Part shown: in pieces, positions 1-8,169 of the stretch
Layout of the letters: the number at the start of each line of letters is the position of its first letter
Numbering within the stretch: position 1 is the stretch's first letter
Assembly: GCA_964437215.1 (NCBI GenBank)
Contig: CAYTFZ010000005.1
Span: 3,456-67,455, forward strand
Direction of reading: 5' to 3'
DNA: 64,000 nt
DNA from: JAAYAN01 sp964437215
GTDB lineage: Bacteria > Bacteroidota > Ignavibacteria > Ignavibacteriales > Melioribacteraceae
Translations under genes and position numbers: made by a program
The notes under the pieces: model-generated
What the model saw: only the letters and a program-made list of their open reading frames with translations
The model's database searches: none
Told to the model about the DNA's origin: nothing

Positions 1-1
1 T

Positions 2-166
2 AAACAAGCAAAAATCAGTTTTGTTAATGATAAAGCTGACAGTCAAATTTGGACGATTTTTGAGACAAACAATTTAAAAGCATTCTTTAATGTTTTCGAA
101 ACTCTTGACGATGCAATAGGTTATGTTCACCTGCCCGAAAATAAAAATTTAAAAATAGCTAACTAA
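2..166 (+). CDS. C-terminal fragment of a STAS-like protein (5' end outside window)
   Basis: Only the last 54 codons lie in the window; the frame is open to the left edge and ends at TAA 164-166. The fragment (SQIWTIFETNN, then FFNVFETLDDAIGYV) resembles the final strand and helix of a STAS domain, the fold of anti-sigma-factor antagonists, in which a hydrophobic 'FxVFxTxxxAI' helix closes the domain. A strong hairpin terminator follows directly. The call depends on a short tail and is tentative; nothing can be said of the N-terminal part. Confidence 0.45.
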   Translation, partial: KQAKISFVNDKADSQIWTIFETNNLKAFFNVFETLDDAIGYVHLPENKNLKIAN

Positions 167-193
167 AAAAAAGGCAGCTTAGCTGCCTTTTTT
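167..193. terminator. Bidirectional intrinsic terminator
   Basis: The arms AAGGCAGCT (171-179) and AGCTGCCTT (181-189) are perfect complements and are extended by an A-run on the left and a T-run on the right, so the hairpin ends in a U-tract on both strands. It separates the STAS-like fragment (plus strand) from the convergent hsp20 gene (minus strand), whose stop codon lies within its right arm. Confidence 0.9.
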
Positions 194-670
194 ATTTCAC
201 TTTTATTTCAAGTTCCTTAGGTTTCGCTTCTTCAGCCTTCGGAATTGTAATTTTCAATGAGCCGTTCTTGAATTCAGCATTTATCTTTTCAGCAACAACT
301 AATTTTGGAAGAGCAAACGAACNNNNNNNNNNGAACGATAGAACTTGCCGTAAGCCCGCTCAACACGATGGTATTGGGCATCTTTTTCTTCTTTATCTTG
401 TCTTCTTTCACCGCTTATACTTAGTTGTCCGTCAGTATAAGAAATTTTAACATTTTCTTTTTCAACACCTGGAAGATCAAGATTTAATTCATAGTTATCT
501 TTGTTTTCAGTTATATCAGTTAGTGGACACCAAACTGCATTTTCGTATGCTTCTGTATCCTGCTTACCACTGTTGAATCCGAACTTTGATTCCATTTCAC
601 TGAACATTTTGCTGAATTCTTTTTCGAGACTCAAAAGTTCTCTTGCCGGGTTCCATTTTACAAGTGTCAT
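192..670 (-). CDS. hsp20: Small heat-shock protein Hsp20, interrupted by a scaffold gap
   Basis: ATP-independent holdase of the alpha-crystallin family. The N-terminal part (112 residues, with DLPGVEKENV and the LSISGERR strand) reads from 670 to the N-run; the C-terminal part (SFALPKLVVAEK, then LKITIPKA and the ELEIKVK tail) reads in another frame down to TAA at 192-194. The two sides of the 10-N gap share the four bases GTTC; merging them restores one 154-residue frame with the expected motif YGKFYR-SFALPK, so the break is probably an assembly artefact. AGGAGG at 678-683 is the ribosome binding site. The second hsp20 gene ends 25 bp upstream, so the two are likely cotranscribed. Confidence 0.9.
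323..332. other. Scaffold gap (10 N) inside hsp20
   Basis: A run of ten N. In the gene's direction the sequence before it ends in CTATCGTTC and after it starts GTTCGTTTGC. The shared GTTC suggests overlapping contig ends with no missing bases; removing 14 positions restores the reading frame. Confidence 0.85.
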
Positions 671-695
671 TTTATAATCCTCCTTTTTTGTAGTT

Positions 696-1107
696 TTATT
701 TAATTTCTATTGTTCTTGGTTTAACTCTTTCGTGTTTAGGCAGTTTAATCTTCAACTGTCCATCTACAAGTTCTGCTTCAGTTTTCTCAATTTCAATGCA
801 GTCAGATAAATTATACTTCCTGTAATNNNNNNNNNNGATTTTCTTGAATTCGCTAAATTCGGTGGGTATATCAATATTATACTTTTTTTGCGTTTTTATA
901 ATCAATTCGAGCCATAAGAATAAGGGACGAATCTTCAACCTTTAATTTTAAGTTTTCCTTCTGCACGCCTGGAATATCAACTATTAAAACATAATCGTCA
1001 TCTGTTTCAAAGATATTTGTAAATGGTTCCTTCCACTCTTCTGTTTCAAAAGCTTTTTCCCAGCTTACACTTTCTTCAACTTTCATCAGAATATTTTCTT
1101 TTTCCAT
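696..1107 (-). CDS. hsp20: Second Hsp20 family protein, with scaffold gap and an apparent frameshift
   Basis: A divergent Hsp20. Residues 1-70 from ATG 1107 include VLIVDIPGVQKENLKLKVED and LILMARIDY; the frame then stops, while the next frame continues with KYNIDIPTEFSEFKKI, the N-gap, and YRKYNLSD, LKIKLPKHERVKPRTIEIK to TAA 696-698. The switch lies in two T-runs (883-889 and 893-897 on the plus strand); dropping one base in either joins both halves. This may be a homopolymer error or a real mutation. AAGGAG lies just upstream of the ATG. It is the first gene after the promoter at 1205-1233 and precedes the other hsp20. Compared with its neighbour it is the 'LILMARIDY' type, so the two are not a recent duplication. 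Confidence 0.75.
827..836. other. Scaffold gap (10 N) inside the second hsp20
   Basis: A run of ten N between FKKI and YRKY of the Hsp20 core. The flanks share no overlap, but the frame is kept if the true gap is 1, 4, 7, 10 ... bases. A missing Tyr or Asn codon base would give the family's 'NYYRK'-like sequence. Confidence 0.8.
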
Positions 1108-1143
1108 TTTTTTTCTCCTTAATTTTATATGCCCAATTAATCC

Positions 1144-1159
1144 AATTGGCGTGCCAATT
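1144..1159. promoter_or_regulatory. Inverted repeat in the hsp20 5' leader
   Basis: AATTGGC-GT-GCCAATT, a perfect 7-bp inverted repeat with a 2-base spacer, about 40 bp upstream of the second hsp20 start. Two more CCAATT copies lie at 1133-1138 and 1142-1147. It falls inside the predicted 5' untranslated region (about 90 nt), so it could act as DNA operator or as an RNA hairpin. No function can be assigned from sequence alone. Confidence 0.55.
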
Positions 1160-1204
1160 CATATTAATTCCTGTAAATAATTATTTTATAATAACTTATA
1201 ACAC

Positions 1205-1260
1205 ATTATACATTTTATTTGTTATTATGTCATTATTTCTTATATGTGGTAATAATGACA
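1205..1260 (-). promoter_or_regulatory. Predicted sigma70-like promoter and operator of the hsp20 pair
   Basis: On the minus strand ATGACA (1233-1228) and TATAAT (1210-1205) are separated by 17 bp, a near-consensus sigma70-type promoter facing hsp20. The -35 box is embedded in a perfect 10-bp inverted repeat, TGTCATTATT (1228-1237) and AATAATGACA (1251-1260), with a 13-bp spacer. That layout suggests repression by a dimeric regulator. The start point would be near 1198. Confidence 0.6.
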
Positions 1261-1315
1261 GCTTTATTAATAATTTATGTCATAATTATTTAAGGCAGGA
1301 CAATATTACAGATAC

Positions 1316-2158
1316 TCAGATATAACTTTTAATTATTCCCAATGCCTGAGAATAATATCCGTATCCGAATAAATTTAAGTGATTAAGTATATGATATAGT
1401 TTGTAGATATTTTCTCTAAAAAGATATCCTTCCTGTAGCGGATATTCTTGATTGTAGGCGTGATAAAATTCGGGAGGGAAACCGCCGAAAAGTTTGGTCA
1501 TTGCTAAATCTGCTTCTCTGTTTCCATAATAGACGGCTGGATCAATAAGACAAGCATTTCCGTTTTCATCAACAATATAATTTCCGCTCCATAAATCGCC
1601 GTGCAAAAGTGAAGCTTGTCCTTCATCCAAAATAATTGAATTAATTCGACGCTCTAATTTTTCGAAACTGTTTTTTAGTTCCTCGCTAAGATAACCGTTT
1701 TTTTCGGCAAGCTTAATTTGAAAAAGAAGTCTGTTAGTGAAATAGAAATCTTTCCACGAAGAATTTTTAGGCAAATTTTTCTGAGGAGTTTCCCCGATAA
1801 AATTGTCTTCATAAAATCCAAAATATTCCGAATAATATTTATGCATTTTTGCAAAGTTTTTTCCAAAGGCGGAATAAGTATTTTTTATTTTGCTGCCAGA
1901 TTCAATAAATTCAGTAATAAGGATGTTTTTGTTGCTGTAAATAACTTTAGGAACTCGGATTGCACCTGATTTAAAAATTTCTTTCAATCCGTTGGCTTCT
2001 GTTTCCGAAATAATGTTTCTGCTGTAGATTTTATATAATATTTTTCTTCCGTCCTGCATTATTATCTTTTTTACATCAGCAATGCAGCCGCCCCCGAGAG
2101 GTAGAATTTGTTTCACTTCACCTTTTATTTCTTCCGGCAAAAAGATTTCACATTTCAT
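1316..2158 (-). CDS. Fructosamine/ketosamine-3-kinase family protein
   Basis: Predicted kinase that phosphorylates sugar adducts on protein amino groups (fructosamine or ribulosamine 3-kinase), making them labile. Seen: glycine-rich LGGGCIADV near the N-terminus, the catalytic loop HGDLWSGN, and DPAVYYGNREADLAM, all hallmarks of this aminoglycoside-phosphotransferase-fold family. The start at ATG 2158 gives 280 residues and begins just before the conserved core; an upstream ATG at 2224 would overlap the preceding gene by 77 bp. The gene overlaps the upstream low-molecular-weight phosphatase by 11 bp, a pairing expected for protein deglycation. True substrate is not visible in the sequence. 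Confidence 0.88.
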   Translation of the reverse strand: MKCEIFLPEEIKGEVKQILPLGGGCIADVKKIIMQDGRKILYKIYSRNIISETEANGLKEIFKSGAIRVPKVIYSNKNILITEFIESGSKIKNTYSAFGKNFAKMHKYYSEYFGFYEDNFIGETPQKNLPKNSSWKDFYFTNRLLFQIKLAEKNGYLSEELKNSFEKLERRINSIILDEGQASLLHGDLWSGNYIVDENGNACLIDPAVYYGNREADLAMTKLFGGFPPEFYHAYNQEYPLQEGYLFRENIYKLYHILNHLNLFGYGYYSQALGIIKSYI

Positions 2159-2624
2159 TTTCTTTTTTAATAAATGATAAGAAATTTTTACAACTGTCTT
2201 CCAAAATGTTGAGAACATTTTCAAAACCCTGCGAACCGCCGTAATATGGATCAGGAACTTCTCTCACCCGCTTATCCGAGGAAAACTGCGTCATCTTAAA
2301 AATCTTTTTCCTAAATTTTCCGTTGGGATCCATATTGATTATGTTCTTCAAGTTATCATCATCCATTGCAACAATGTAATCGAACTTTATCATGTCATCA
2401 GGTCTTATTTTCCGCGAAATGCTTGTTATATTTATTCCTCTATTTGCTGCATACCGGATCATTCTTTCATCGGCTTTTTCTCCTTCGTGATAACCGATAG
2501 TTCCGGCTGAATCGCAGTTAATCTTATCAGAAAGTTCTTCTTTTTTAACTATTTTTTTCATAATTGCTTCAGCAGCCGGAGAACGGCAGATATTTCCCAT
2601 ACAAACAAAAAGAATATTTAGCAT
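2148..2624 (-). CDS. Low-molecular-weight protein tyrosine phosphatase family
   Basis: 158 residues, usual family length. The phosphate-binding loop CMGNICRS (Cys8, Arg14) follows the first strand, and the general-acid Asp is in VPDPYYGG near residue 125. The family dephosphorylates phosphotyrosine or small phosphate esters; a mammalian member is known to act on ribulosamine 5-phosphate adducts. Translationally coupled (11-bp overlap) to the fructosamine-kinase-like gene downstream, which favours a role in removing sugar phosphate adducts over signalling. It is divergent from the hydrolase gene at 2697. Confidence 0.9.
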   Translation of the reverse strand: MLNILFVCMGNICRSPAAEAIMKKIVKKEELSDKINCDSAGTIGYHEGEKADERMIRYAANRGINITSISRKIRPDDMIKFDYIVAMDDDNLKNIINMDPNGKFRKKIFKMTQFSSDKRVREVPDPYYGGSQGFENVLNILEDSCKNFLSFIKKENEM

Positions 2625-2661
2625 AAAATACCTTTTAATAATAATTAAACTTATATTTTTT

Positions 2662-2679
2662 TTAACTTTGCGAAGTTAA
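2662..2679 (+). promoter_or_regulatory. Possible Bacteroidota-type -7 box and palindrome
   Basis: TAACTTTG at 2663-2670 matches the Bacteroidota -7 consensus TAnnTTTG and sits about 27 bp before the start codon at 2697. It is also part of the palindrome TTAACTT-TGCG-AAGTTAA. No matching -33 TTG was found, and other promoters in this window look like standard sigma70 ones, so this is weak. Confidence 0.35.
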
Positions 2680-2696
2680 TAAATTTTTGGATTGTT

Positions 2697-4178
2697 TTGA
2701 GAACATTTTGTTTTTGGCTATTCTTATTCACATTCAGCATTAATGCTCAGGATAATTATCCTAAACGTGAAATGCGCGGAACCTGGCTTGCTACAGTAGT
2801 TAATATAGACTGGCCTTCATCGCCAAAATTATCAGCAACCGACCAGATTCTGGAACTAATAAACATTTTCGATAAACTTGATTCTGCTGGAATTAATACT
2901 GTTTTTTTTCAGGTAAGAACTGAATGCGATGCACTTTATAACAGCAGTTACGAACCTTGGTCTTATTGGCTTACCGGAAAACAAGGAAAAAATCCCGATC
3001 CGTATTTTGACCCTTTGGAAACTGCAATTGCATTAGCTCATTACCGCGGCATGGAACTTCACGCATGGTTAAATCCATACAGAGCAGTAAGAAAATCCGG
3101 CGAATATACTCTTTCGGAAAATCATATTTCAAAAACACATCCCGACTGGATACTTTCATTCGGTGATCTTAAAATGCTTAATCCCGGAATTCCCGGAGTA
3201 ACCGGATATATTAATGACATCATAAAGGATATTATTGAAAAATATGACGTTGACGGAATTCATTTTGACGACTATTTTTATCCTTATTCCCCACAGATAC
3301 AAAATCAGGATGCTGCTGCATTTAAAGAATATGGGAAAGGATTTAAAAATATTGATGACTGGCGGCGTAATAGTATTAATTCGATGATAAAAATGGTAAG
3401 TAAAACTATAAAATCACATAATCCGACTATTAAATTCGGCATAAGTCCTTTTGGAATTGTAGAAAACAAGTATGCCGGGACAAAAGGATTCGAATCTTAC
3501 AATCAAATTTACTGTGATCCGTTAAATTGGATTGATAATAATTCAGTAGATTATCTTACTCCACAAGTTTATTGGGAATTCGACAACAAAAATGCCCCAT
3601 ACGAAAAGCTGGTGAAATGGTGGGCTGAAGTTACTTCTACGGTAAATTTATTTATCGGGCAATTTTCAAGCAAATATTCAGCAAAAGATTATAAAAATTA
3701 TAAAAAAGAAATTCCCGATCAAATATTATTCAATAGAAAAATTGAAAATGTTGAAGGTCAGGTTTTATTCAGCGCAAAATCAATTTTTATGAATTACGGC
3801 GGTTTATTCGATAATCTAAGAAACAATCTTTTCAAATATCCTGCTCTTATACCTGTAAGCAAAAATGCAGCCAGTATTCCGCCGCCTCTACCCCCTGTAA
3901 ATTTAAGAATTGAGTCAACAAATAATAATTTTAATATTTGCTGGGATAATCCGGAAATAAGCAGCAGTCTTGAAATTCCGGCTTATTATGTTATTTATGG
4001 ATTCCGAAAAGATGAAATCCCTTCGGTGAATAATCCTGAAAATATTCTTGGAATTGTAAAAAGGATGAACAAAAACAGCTTTGCAATAAAGAATCCGGAA
4101 ATAAAATCTTTTATTGTAACATCTTTGGACAGATATCAAAATGAAAGTACTGCAGATGCAATTATTAATGAGGAATAA
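2697..4178 (+). CDS. Secreted GHL10-family (DUF187/DigH-like) glycoside hydrolase with C-terminal Fn3-like domain
   Basis: 493 residues. Residues 1-18 form a hydrophobic signal peptide ending SINAQ, without a lipobox Cys. The TIM-barrel domain (about 22-340) begins with MRGTWLATVVNIDWPS and contains FFQVRTECDALY, LHAWLNPYR and DGIHFDDYFYPY, typical of the family of E. coli DigH, which cleaves denuded peptidoglycan glycans. A domain from about 397 to the end (PPLPPVNLRIES ... CWDNP) looks like fibronectin type III. The only early start is TTG at 2697; no ATG gives the signal peptide. It is a single gene, 74 bp before the haem cluster. Substrate is inferred. Confidence 0.85.
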   Translation: MRTFCFWLFLFTFSINAQDNYPKREMRGTWLATVVNIDWPSSPKLSATDQILELINIFDKLDSAGINTVFFQVRTECDALYNSSYEPWSYWLTGKQGKNPDPYFDPLETAIALAHYRGMELHAWLNPYRAVRKSGEYTLSENHISKTHPDWILSFGDLKMLNPGIPGVTGYINDIIKDIIEKYDVDGIHFDDYFYPYSPQIQNQDAAAFKEYGKGFKNIDDWRRNSINSMIKMVSKTIKSHNPTIKFGISPFGIVENKYAGTKGFESYNQIYCDPLNWIDNNSVDYLTPQVYWEFDNKNAPYEKLVKWWAEVTSTVNLFIGQFSSKYSAKDYKNYKKEIPDQILFNRKIENVEGQVLFSAKSIFMNYGGLFDNLRNNLFKYPALIPVSKNAASIPPPLPPVNLRIESTNNNFNICWDNPEISSSLEIPAYYVIYGFRKDEIPSVNNPENILGIVKRMNKNSFAIKNPEIKSFIVTSLDRYQNESTADAIINEE

Positions 4179-4252
4179 CTTCAGAACTTTTATTTCAATT
4201 AAAATAATCTTAATTTTGAGCTGATATTATTTATGCCGAGGTAATAATTGCA

Positions 4253-5077
4253 ATGATTTCAGCAATAAACTCTTTAAATACTGCTTTACCGTTTTTATAT
4301 TTTTTCCTCTTTTTTTCTTACGGATATGAATTCATTTCGGAAGAAAAAAAATTCAGGAAAGCAAACCGTATTTACCTGATTATTGTATTGATTACTCATT
4401 TCTTTTATATAATTACGCGGACTATAGAATTTAATCATCCTCCGATAACCGCAAAAGCCGAAATATTTACTATTATTGCGTTTTCAGTTTCATTAAGCTA
4501 TTTACTGCTGGAAATATTTTCAAAGATTTCGGGCACAGGGGTTTTTATCATTTTTATTTCTTTTCTTTTTCAAGTTTTCTCTTCCTTGTTTATTGAAAAC
4601 CTTTTAGAAGTTCCGGAAATTTTAAGAAACAAACTTTTAGGAGCTCACGTTATTAGCGCAATGCTGGGATACTCGGGATTTACAATTTCGGCTGTTTACG
4701 GAATTTTATATCTTCTGCTTTATAAAGAAATTAAAATCAGTAATTTCGGATTGATATTTAACAGACTGCCAAATTTAGAAACATTAGAGCGTTTGAGTTT
4801 CATTTCAGCTGTAATCGGGTTTATGCTTCTTTCTCTGGCAATTGTTATTGGTCTTTTTTGGTTGCCCTGGGCTTTCCCAGATTTCAGCATCTGGGACCCC
4901 AAATTACTTATTTCGTTGTTTGGCTGGATAATTTACGGGTATGTTATTTTGGCAAAATGGTTTAATGATCTGCCCGGTAAAAAACTTGTTTTATATTTAA
5001 TATCTGGTTTCTTTTTCTTAATTATCTCAATGATTCTTTCTTCATTTTTCACCAAAAGCTTTCATTATTTTGGATAA
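4253..5077 (+). CDS. CcsA/HemX-family multi-pass membrane protein
   Basis: 274 residues with about eight membrane segments. The tail motif SIWDPKLLISLFGWIIYGY corresponds to the WxWDPKE-type segment of the cytochrome c assembly protein family (CcsA/CcmC/HemX), and AHVISAMLGYSGF supplies a conserved membrane His. HemX proteins sit next to hemA in many bacteria and affect glutamyl-tRNA reductase level or haem handling. Here it precedes hemA by 16 bp, so a HemX role fits better than c-type cytochrome maturation. GAGG lies 12-15 bp before the ATG. Confidence 0.8.
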   Translation: MISAINSLNTALPFLYFFLFFSYGYEFISEEKKFRKANRIYLIIVLITHFFYIITRTIEFNHPPITAKAEIFTIIAFSVSLSYLLLEIFSKISGTGVFIIFISFLFQVFSSLFIENLLEVPEILRNKLLGAHVISAMLGYSGFTISAVYGILYLLLYKEIKISNFGLIFNRLPNLETLERLSFISAVIGFMLLSLAIVIGLFWLPWAFPDFSIWDPKLLISLFGWIIYGYVILAKWFNDLPGKKLVLYLISGFFFLIISMILSSFFTKSFHYFG

Positions 5078-5093
5078 AGGATTTTTATTATAG

Positions 5094-6380
5094 ATGGATC
5101 TTTTAGGAATTTCAATAAATCACAGGACAGCTGATATTGCTTTGCGTGAAAAACTTTTTTTCTCGGCAGACGAAATTAAAAAGCTAATTCCCGAATTAAA
5201 AAGAGAGATGTTTTCTGAAGGCGTTGTTATTTCAACTTGCAACAGAACTGAAATATTCGGAATTCCACTTTCAGAAAAAATCTCATATACAGAGATTCTG
5301 AATTTTATAAAAGACTTGAAAACCATTACTGGTTTTTCAGAAGAAAATATTGAACGTTATTTTTCGTGCAGCGCAGTAAAACATATTTTTAATGTAAGTG
5401 CCGGTATTGATTCTATGATTCCAGGGGACAGCCAGATTTTAGGACAAGTAAAAGAAGCATTTACTATTTCTGCGGAAAATGATTTTTCGGGATTATTTAT
5501 TAATCGACTTTCGGATACAGCAATTAAAGTTGGGAAAAGAACAATAAGCGAAACCAAAATAGGCCAAGGAGCTGTTACTATAAGTTATGCGGCTGTTCAG
5601 GTAATCGAAAAAATATTCTCAAATCTCGAAAAAAAATCGGTTCTGGTAATCGGCGCAGGACAAACCGCAAGTCTTGCAGTAAATCATCTTAAAGATAAGC
5701 ATATTGGAAAAATCTTTATTACTAACAGAACTCTGGCAAATTCAAAAATTCTGGCTGATAAAACAGGTGCTGGAACAATTCCTTTCGAAGAATTCAAATC
5801 GCATCTTCATAAATTTGATATAATAATCAGTGCAACATCATCACCCGGTTTTCTCCTTTCGGAAAAGGAAGTTAAAGAGGCAATGATTAAAAGGCGGAAT
5901 AATCCGGTTTGCATTATGGATATTGCCCTTCCCCGCGATATTTCTCCCGAAGCCAGAAATATTGAGTATGTTTTTTATAATGATATCGATTCATTAAAAA
6001 ATATTGTTGACGAAAACATAAAAAGGCGTAAAGCTGAAGCATTAAAAATCGATAATATAATTATGGAAGAAATGATTTCCTTTTATAATTGGTACAATAA
6101 TCTTAATGTTGTGCCATCAATTAAATTATTGCGCGAGTTTTTCGAAGATATAAGCAACGATGAATTAAATAAAATAAAAAATAAAGTTACTGAAGAAGAT
6201 TATATTAAATTGGAAGCTATGACAAAAAGACTAGTCGGAAGACTTCTTCATAATCCAACTATGAAGCTTAAAAGCATTTCCGAATCATCCTTGAGCGAAC
6301 AGGAAAAGCTTAAAGAGACTGCAATTATTAAAGAAATTTTCGGACTTAATGGAAAAATTGAAAATAAAGCATTAAATTAG
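5094..6380 (+). CDS. hemA: Glutamyl-tRNA reductase
   Basis: First committed step of C5 haem synthesis: glutamyl-tRNA to glutamate-1-semialdehyde with NADPH. 428 residues, full length. The catalytic motif STCNRTE has Cys49; the N-terminal GISINHRTADI and GDSQILGQVKEAF are conserved. The NADPH Rossmann segment VLVIGAGQTASLAVNHL starts near residue 184, and a C-terminal helical dimerisation domain follows. The product is channelled to HemL, encoded at the end of this run (14031). The hemC gene starts 30 bp downstream. Confidence 0.97.
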   Translation: MDLLGISINHRTADIALREKLFFSADEIKKLIPELKREMFSEGVVISTCNRTEIFGIPLSEKISYTEILNFIKDLKTITGFSEENIERYFSCSAVKHIFNVSAGIDSMIPGDSQILGQVKEAFTISAENDFSGLFINRLSDTAIKVGKRTISETKIGQGAVTISYAAVQVIEKIFSNLEKKSVLVIGAGQTASLAVNHLKDKHIGKIFITNRTLANSKILADKTGAGTIPFEEFKSHLHKFDIIISATSSPGFLLSEKEVKEAMIKRRNNPVCIMDIALPRDISPEARNIEYVFYNDIDSLKNIVDENIKRRKAEALKIDNIIMEEMISFYNWYNNLNVVPSIKLLREFFEDISNDELNKIKNKVTEEDYIKLEAMTKRLVGRLLHNPTMKLKSISESSLSEQEKLKETAIIKEIFGLNGKIENKALN

Positions 6381-6410
6381 CATTGCTTTTTAGAACTAAA
6401 GGGGTTCAAA

Positions 6411-7367
6411 TTGTCGGAAAAAACGAAAATTATTATTGGTTCACGCGGAAGTGCCTTAGCGCTTTGGCAATCGAATTTTGTAAAGAAAGAAATTGAAAAC
6501 GCTAATCCTGATTTTGAAATTGAAATCCAACTTATAAAAACAACGGGAGATAATGTACTCGACGTTCCGCTTGCCAAAATCGGAGATAAGGGGCTTTTTA
6601 CTAAAGAACTTGAAATTGAGCTGCTTGCCGGCAATATTGATATTGCAGTTCACAGCCTTAAAGATTTACCGACTGATCTTCCGAAAGGTTTAAAATTGGC
6701 TGCTGTTACAAAAAGGCACAATTGCGAAGATGTTTTAATTACAAAAAATGCTGGAACAACAATAGAGGCCTTGCCTCAGGGAGCAACAGTCGGGACAGGA
6801 TCTTTAAGAAGAAAATGCCAGCTTAAATCTATAAGACCGGATTTAAATGTTGTTGATTTAAGAGGGAATGTCCCTACAAGAATCAAGAAGTTTCTTCAAT
6901 CAGACTGGGGAGCAATAATCTTAGCACGCGCCGGCGTAGAAAGATTAAATATGGAAAAATACATCAGTTCTGTTATAAGTGTTGACCAAATTCTTCCTGC
7001 CGTTGGCCAAGGAGCTTTGGGAATTGAAATAAAGAAAACCAACAAAGCTGTTGAAAAGATACTTAAATCTATTCACGACGATGAAACTTTTGCAGCCGTT
7101 ACAGCAGAACGAGCTTTTCTGAAAGCGTTAGAAGGCGGATGCCAGGTTCCAATCGGCGCATACGCGCAGGTACGTCCTACAGGACTTTTTATTGAAGGTT
7201 TGGTAGGAAGCATCGAAGGAGACAAAATATTCCGGAGTAAGATGCGCGGAAGCAAGAAAGAAGCTGAAAAATTAGGTAAAAATCTTGCTGAAGAATTATT
7301 GAATGCTGGAGCAAAAGAGATTTTATCAGAAATTTATAATCAGGTTCCTGCAGAAAAAAGTGTTTAG
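6411..7367 (+). CDS. hemC: Porphobilinogen deaminase (hydroxymethylbilane synthase)
   Basis: Joins four porphobilinogens into hydroxymethylbilane. 318 residues. Seen: IIIGSRGSALALWQ at the N-terminus, catalytic Asp85 in HSLKDLPTDLP, GTGSLRR for substrate binding, and Cys244 in EGGCQVPIGA, which carries the dipyrromethane cofactor. The start is TTG at 6411; no in-frame ATG precedes the first conserved strand. It overlaps or abuts hemD, depending on the start chosen for that gene. Confidence 0.97.
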   Translation: MSEKTKIIIGSRGSALALWQSNFVKKEIENANPDFEIEIQLIKTTGDNVLDVPLAKIGDKGLFTKELEIELLAGNIDIAVHSLKDLPTDLPKGLKLAAVTKRHNCEDVLITKNAGTTIEALPQGATVGTGSLRRKCQLKSIRPDLNVVDLRGNVPTRIKKFLQSDWGAIILARAGVERLNMEKYISSVISVDQILPAVGQGALGIEIKKTNKAVEKILKSIHDDETFAAVTAERAFLKALEGGCQVPIGAYAQVRPTGLFIEGLVGSIEGDKIFRSKMRGSKKEAEKLGKNLAEELLNAGAKEILSEIYNQVPAEKSV

Positions 7368-7386
7368 AAGCAAACATCAAAAATGT

Positions 7387-8145
7387 ATGCTTTTAACGCA
7401 TGGTGAAAGCGGATATGATATTTTTTCGCAATCAGTTTTAAATTCCGGAATAAGGCTGCTTCATTTCCCTGTAATTAAAATAAAAGAAATTGGAAACAAG
7501 CTTTTCCCCTTTTCAAATATATCCGAATTAAACAAATTTGATATAATTATTTTAACTTCGGTAAATGCTTCAAAGATTTTCATTTCAAAAATCAACGATG
7601 CACGTTTTGATCTTAGTAAATTAACTCCGGTTTTTGCTGCAGTGGGAAAGCGGACTTCAGAATTCTGCAAGCAGAATAAAATAAACATTTCAATTTCGCC
7701 CGAAAGCGATTTTAGCGGTGCCGGTCTTTTTGAAGAATTAATAAATATGAACCTGCAGAATAAAAAAATTCTAATTCCCTGCTCCAAGCTCTCAAGAACA
7801 TATCTATCCGATAAATTAAAAGAATACGGTGCATTTGTAGAAGTTGTACATACTTATGATATTGATTTGCCCGATAAAAACATTATTGATGAAGCAAGTA
7901 ATCTTATAAAAATTTATCCTCCTGATGTTTATATGTTTACCAGTCCTTCAACTTTTTGTAACTTTGTAAAAATATTAAAAATCGATGATGTGAAAACCTA
8001 TTTTTCCGCTTCAGCTATTGCTGCTATCGGAAAAGTAACTAAAGAAGCGATAGAAAATTTTGGCGTTGAAGTAAAAATAGTTCCGGAATTTTCGACTGTT
8101 GATGAACTTATTAAAGTTTCTGAACGCTTTCTATTAGAAAATTAG
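7387..8145 (+). CDS. hemD: Uroporphyrinogen-III synthase
   Basis: Closes and inverts ring D of hydroxymethylbilane. This family diverges strongly; the call uses the two-lobe pattern (MLLTHGESGYD, DIIILTSVNASKIF, then KILIPCSKLSRTYLSDKLKEYGA, VYMFTSPSTFCNF, AAIGKVTKEAI) and the position between hemC and hemE. ATG 7387 puts the first strand at the N-terminus (252 residues); GTG 7360, overlapping hemC by 8 bp, is an alternative. Confidence 0.88.
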   Translation: MLLTHGESGYDIFSQSVLNSGIRLLHFPVIKIKEIGNKLFPFSNISELNKFDIIILTSVNASKIFISKINDARFDLSKLTPVFAAVGKRTSEFCKQNKINISISPESDFSGAGLFEELINMNLQNKKILIPCSKLSRTYLSDKLKEYGAFVEVVHTYDIDLPDKNIIDEASNLIKIYPPDVYMFTSPSTFCNFVKILKIDDVKTYFSASAIAAIGKVTKEAIENFGVEVKIVPEFSTVDELIKVSERFLLEN

Positions 8146-8169
8146 ATATAGGATTATTGCGGAGGTAAT

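Noticed and set aside
1144..1160. Sigma54-like site on the minus strand (TGGCAC-N5-TTGG)
   Set aside because: The invariant GC of the -12 element is missing, and the match is a by-product of the inverted repeat.
1023..1325. 100-codon plus-strand ORF across the hsp20 promoter region
   Set aside because: Overlaps the hsp20 N-terminus and its promoter; hydrophobic only because the region is T-rich.
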